DNA of 7,811 nt from DASQDN01 sp035630195 (GTDB lineage: Bacteria; Acidobacteriota; Terriglobia; Bryobacterales; Bryobacteraceae). Positions 6,618 to 7,811 of this stretch are shown piece after piece (position 1 is the first letter of the stretch; the number at the start of each line of letters is the position of its first letter). Location of the stretch: NCBI GenBank assembly GCA_035630195.1, contig DASQLD010000602.1:1-7811 (forward strand), given 5' to 3'. The notes beneath the pieces are model-generated. The model made no database searches, was not told the origin of the DNA, and saw nothing but the letters and a program-made list of their open reading frames with translations. A program made the translations under genes and the position numbers.

Positions 6618-7811
6618 ATGTCTGTTGCCGAAACTGCAATTGGGATTAAGAGGGTAAGTCATTGGGTCGGCGGGGAGGTCGTCGCATCGACCTCCGGCAC
6701 GTCCGGTATTGTCTGGGATCCCGCGACCGGACAGCAACAGGCGCGGGTCGACTTTGCGAGCACGGACGAAGTAGATCACGCTGTCGGTGTTGCAAAAAGC
6801 GCCTTCCCAGCATGGCGCGCGACTTCGTTGTCTCGGCGCTCCGAGATCCTTTTCAAGATGCGAGAGTTGATCGACGCAAACCGCAAGAAGCTTGCAACGA
6901 TCATTTCGCTTGAACACGGAAAGACGCTTTCTGACGCGATGGGTGAAATAGCCCGCGGACTCGAGAATATTGAGTTTGCTTGCGGTATTCCCAACCTGCT
7001 AAAAGGCGGTTATAGCGAGCAGGCCAGTCGGGGAGTCGACATCTATCAGATCCGGCAACCTCTCGGAGTCGTAGTAGGGATTACGCCATTCAACTTCCCC
7101 GCAATGGTACCGATGTGGATGTTTGGTAACGCCGTTGCATGCGGGAACACGTTCGTACTCAAGCCATCCGAAAAGGACCCTTCGGCGAGTCTTTACATCG
7201 CGGAATTGTTTAAGCAGGCCGGTCTTCCCAATGGTGTTTTCAATGTTATTCAAGGCGACAAAGTGGCAGTCGATCGGCTGCTTGAGCATCCCGATGTCAA
7301 GGCGGTCAGCTTCGTTGGTTCTACTCCGGTTGCCAAGGCGATTTACGAGACTGCGACGCGGAATGGTAAGCGAGTGCAGGCGCTCGGCGGGGCTAAGAAC
7401 CACATGCTTGTTCTGCCCGATGCGGATATCGACATGGCTGCGGATGCCGCGGTCTCCGCAGCCTACGGTTCCGCAGGCGAACGGTGCATGGCTATTTCGG
7501 TTGTCGTCGCGGTGGGGGCCGTGGCGGACCCGCTCATTGAAGCCATCAAGCACCGGATGAAGAAGATCAAGATCGGGCCGGGTCTCGAGGATGGCGCGGA
7601 GATGGGACCGCTTATCACGCGGGAGCATCGCGACCGGGTAGCGTCTTATCTGGAATCGGCGGAGTCGCACGGAGCTAGGCTGACGGTGGACGGTCGCACC
7701 GACCCGACTTGCAGGAGTGGAGGCTTCTTCCTCGGAACATCGCTGGTCGATAATGTCAAGCCAGGTACCCCTTGTTATGACGATGAGATCTTCGGTCCCG
7801 TGCTCTCTGTC
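6618..7811 (+). CDS. mmsA: CoA-acylating (methyl)malonate-semialdehyde dehydrogenase, 3' end outside window
   Basis: The frame from ATG 6618 stays open to the window end, giving 398 residues of a family usually near 490-500. Aldehyde dehydrogenase motifs in order: WDPATG (33-38), RGLENIEFACGIP (113-125), characteristic of MmsA/IolA, ITPFNFPAMVP with Asn159 of the oxyanion hole (155-165), LKPSEKDP (181-188) for NAD binding, FVGST (232-236), LGGAKNH (256-262), GSAGERCMA with catalytic Cys290 (284-292), and EIFGP (390-394). In hydrolytic aldehyde dehydrogenases a Glu precedes LGG; here it is Ala255. Loss of that general base, together with AKNH and ERCMA, fits the CoA-acylating MmsA branch. The expected reaction is malonate or methylmalonate semialdehyde plus CoA and NAD+ to acetyl-CoA or propionyl-CoA, CO2 and NADH, the step after the aminotransferase. 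Valine or inositol catabolism are other settings for this family, but the neighbours favour pyrimidines. Confidence 0.93.
   Translation, partial: MSVAETAIGIKRVSHWVGGEVVASTSGTSGIVWDPATGQQQARVDFASTDEVDHAVGVAKSAFPAWRATSLSRRSEILFKMRELIDANRKKLATIISLEHGKTLSDAMGEIARGLENIEFACGIPNLLKGGYSEQASRGVDIYQIRQPLGVVVGITPFNFPAMVPMWMFGNAVACGNTFVLKPSEKDPSASLYIAELFKQAGLPNGVFNVIQGDKVAVDRLLEHPDVKAVSFVGSTPVAKAIYETATRNGKRVQALGGAKNHMLVLPDADIDMAADAAVSAAYGSAGERCMAISVVVAVGAVADPLIEAIKHRMKKIKIGPGLEDGAEMGPLITREHRDRVASYLESAESHGARLTVDGRTDPTCRSGGFFLGTSLVDNVKPGTPCYDDEIFGPVLSV

Noticed and set aside
7123..7560. 145-codon + strand frame inside mmsA
   Set aside because: It is out of frame with the clear dehydrogenase reading frame, which carries the NAD-binding and catalytic Cys motifs through this stretch.

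Overview
The window looks like part of a bacterial catabolic operon, probably from an Acidobacteriota genome of the Solibacter/Bryobacter type. That assignment is inferred. It rests on the roughly 1,140-residue Oar-like TonB-dependent receptor with an N-terminal carboxypeptidase-regulatory-like domain, a protein type greatly expanded in that group, and on the moderately GC-rich base use. All supported genes lie on the + strand and are closely packed (gaps of 24, 15 and 21 bases), apart from one 158-base interval that holds a decayed gene.

Layout: (1) 1-432, the C-terminal end of an unrecognised Trp-rich protein cut by the window edge. (2) 457-3876, a complete TonB-dependent outer-membrane receptor. 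(3) 3892-5202, a class III PLP aminotransferase of the AGXT2 type. (4) 5207-5364, the degenerate 3' end of a dihydropyrimidinase (hydA) gene, with most of the gene deleted, one frameshift and one internal stop; its original TGA stop still overlaps the next gene's ATG. (5) 5361-6596, an M20-family carbamoylase, probably beta-ureidopropionase. (6) 6618-7811, the first 398 codons of a CoA-acylating (methyl)malonate-semialdehyde dehydrogenase that runs off the window.

The enzymes fit the lower reductive pyrimidine pathway. Dihydropyrimidinase opens dihydrouracil or dihydrothymine. The carbamoylase releases beta-alanine or beta-aminoisobutyrate plus CO2 and ammonia. The aminotransferase makes malonate or methylmalonate semialdehyde. 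The dehydrogenase makes acetyl-CoA or propionyl-CoA. The receptor directly upstream could bring the substrate through the outer membrane, but its ligand cannot be read from the sequence.

The main discovery is the hydA remnant. It explains the only sizeable gap, supports the pathway assignment independently, and shows that the ancestral order was aminotransferase - hydA - carbamoylase - mmsA. If the pathway still works here, an intact dihydropyrimidinase should be encoded elsewhere, possibly just downstream. No RNA genes, CRISPR arrays, insertion sequences, convincing terminators or promoters were seen.
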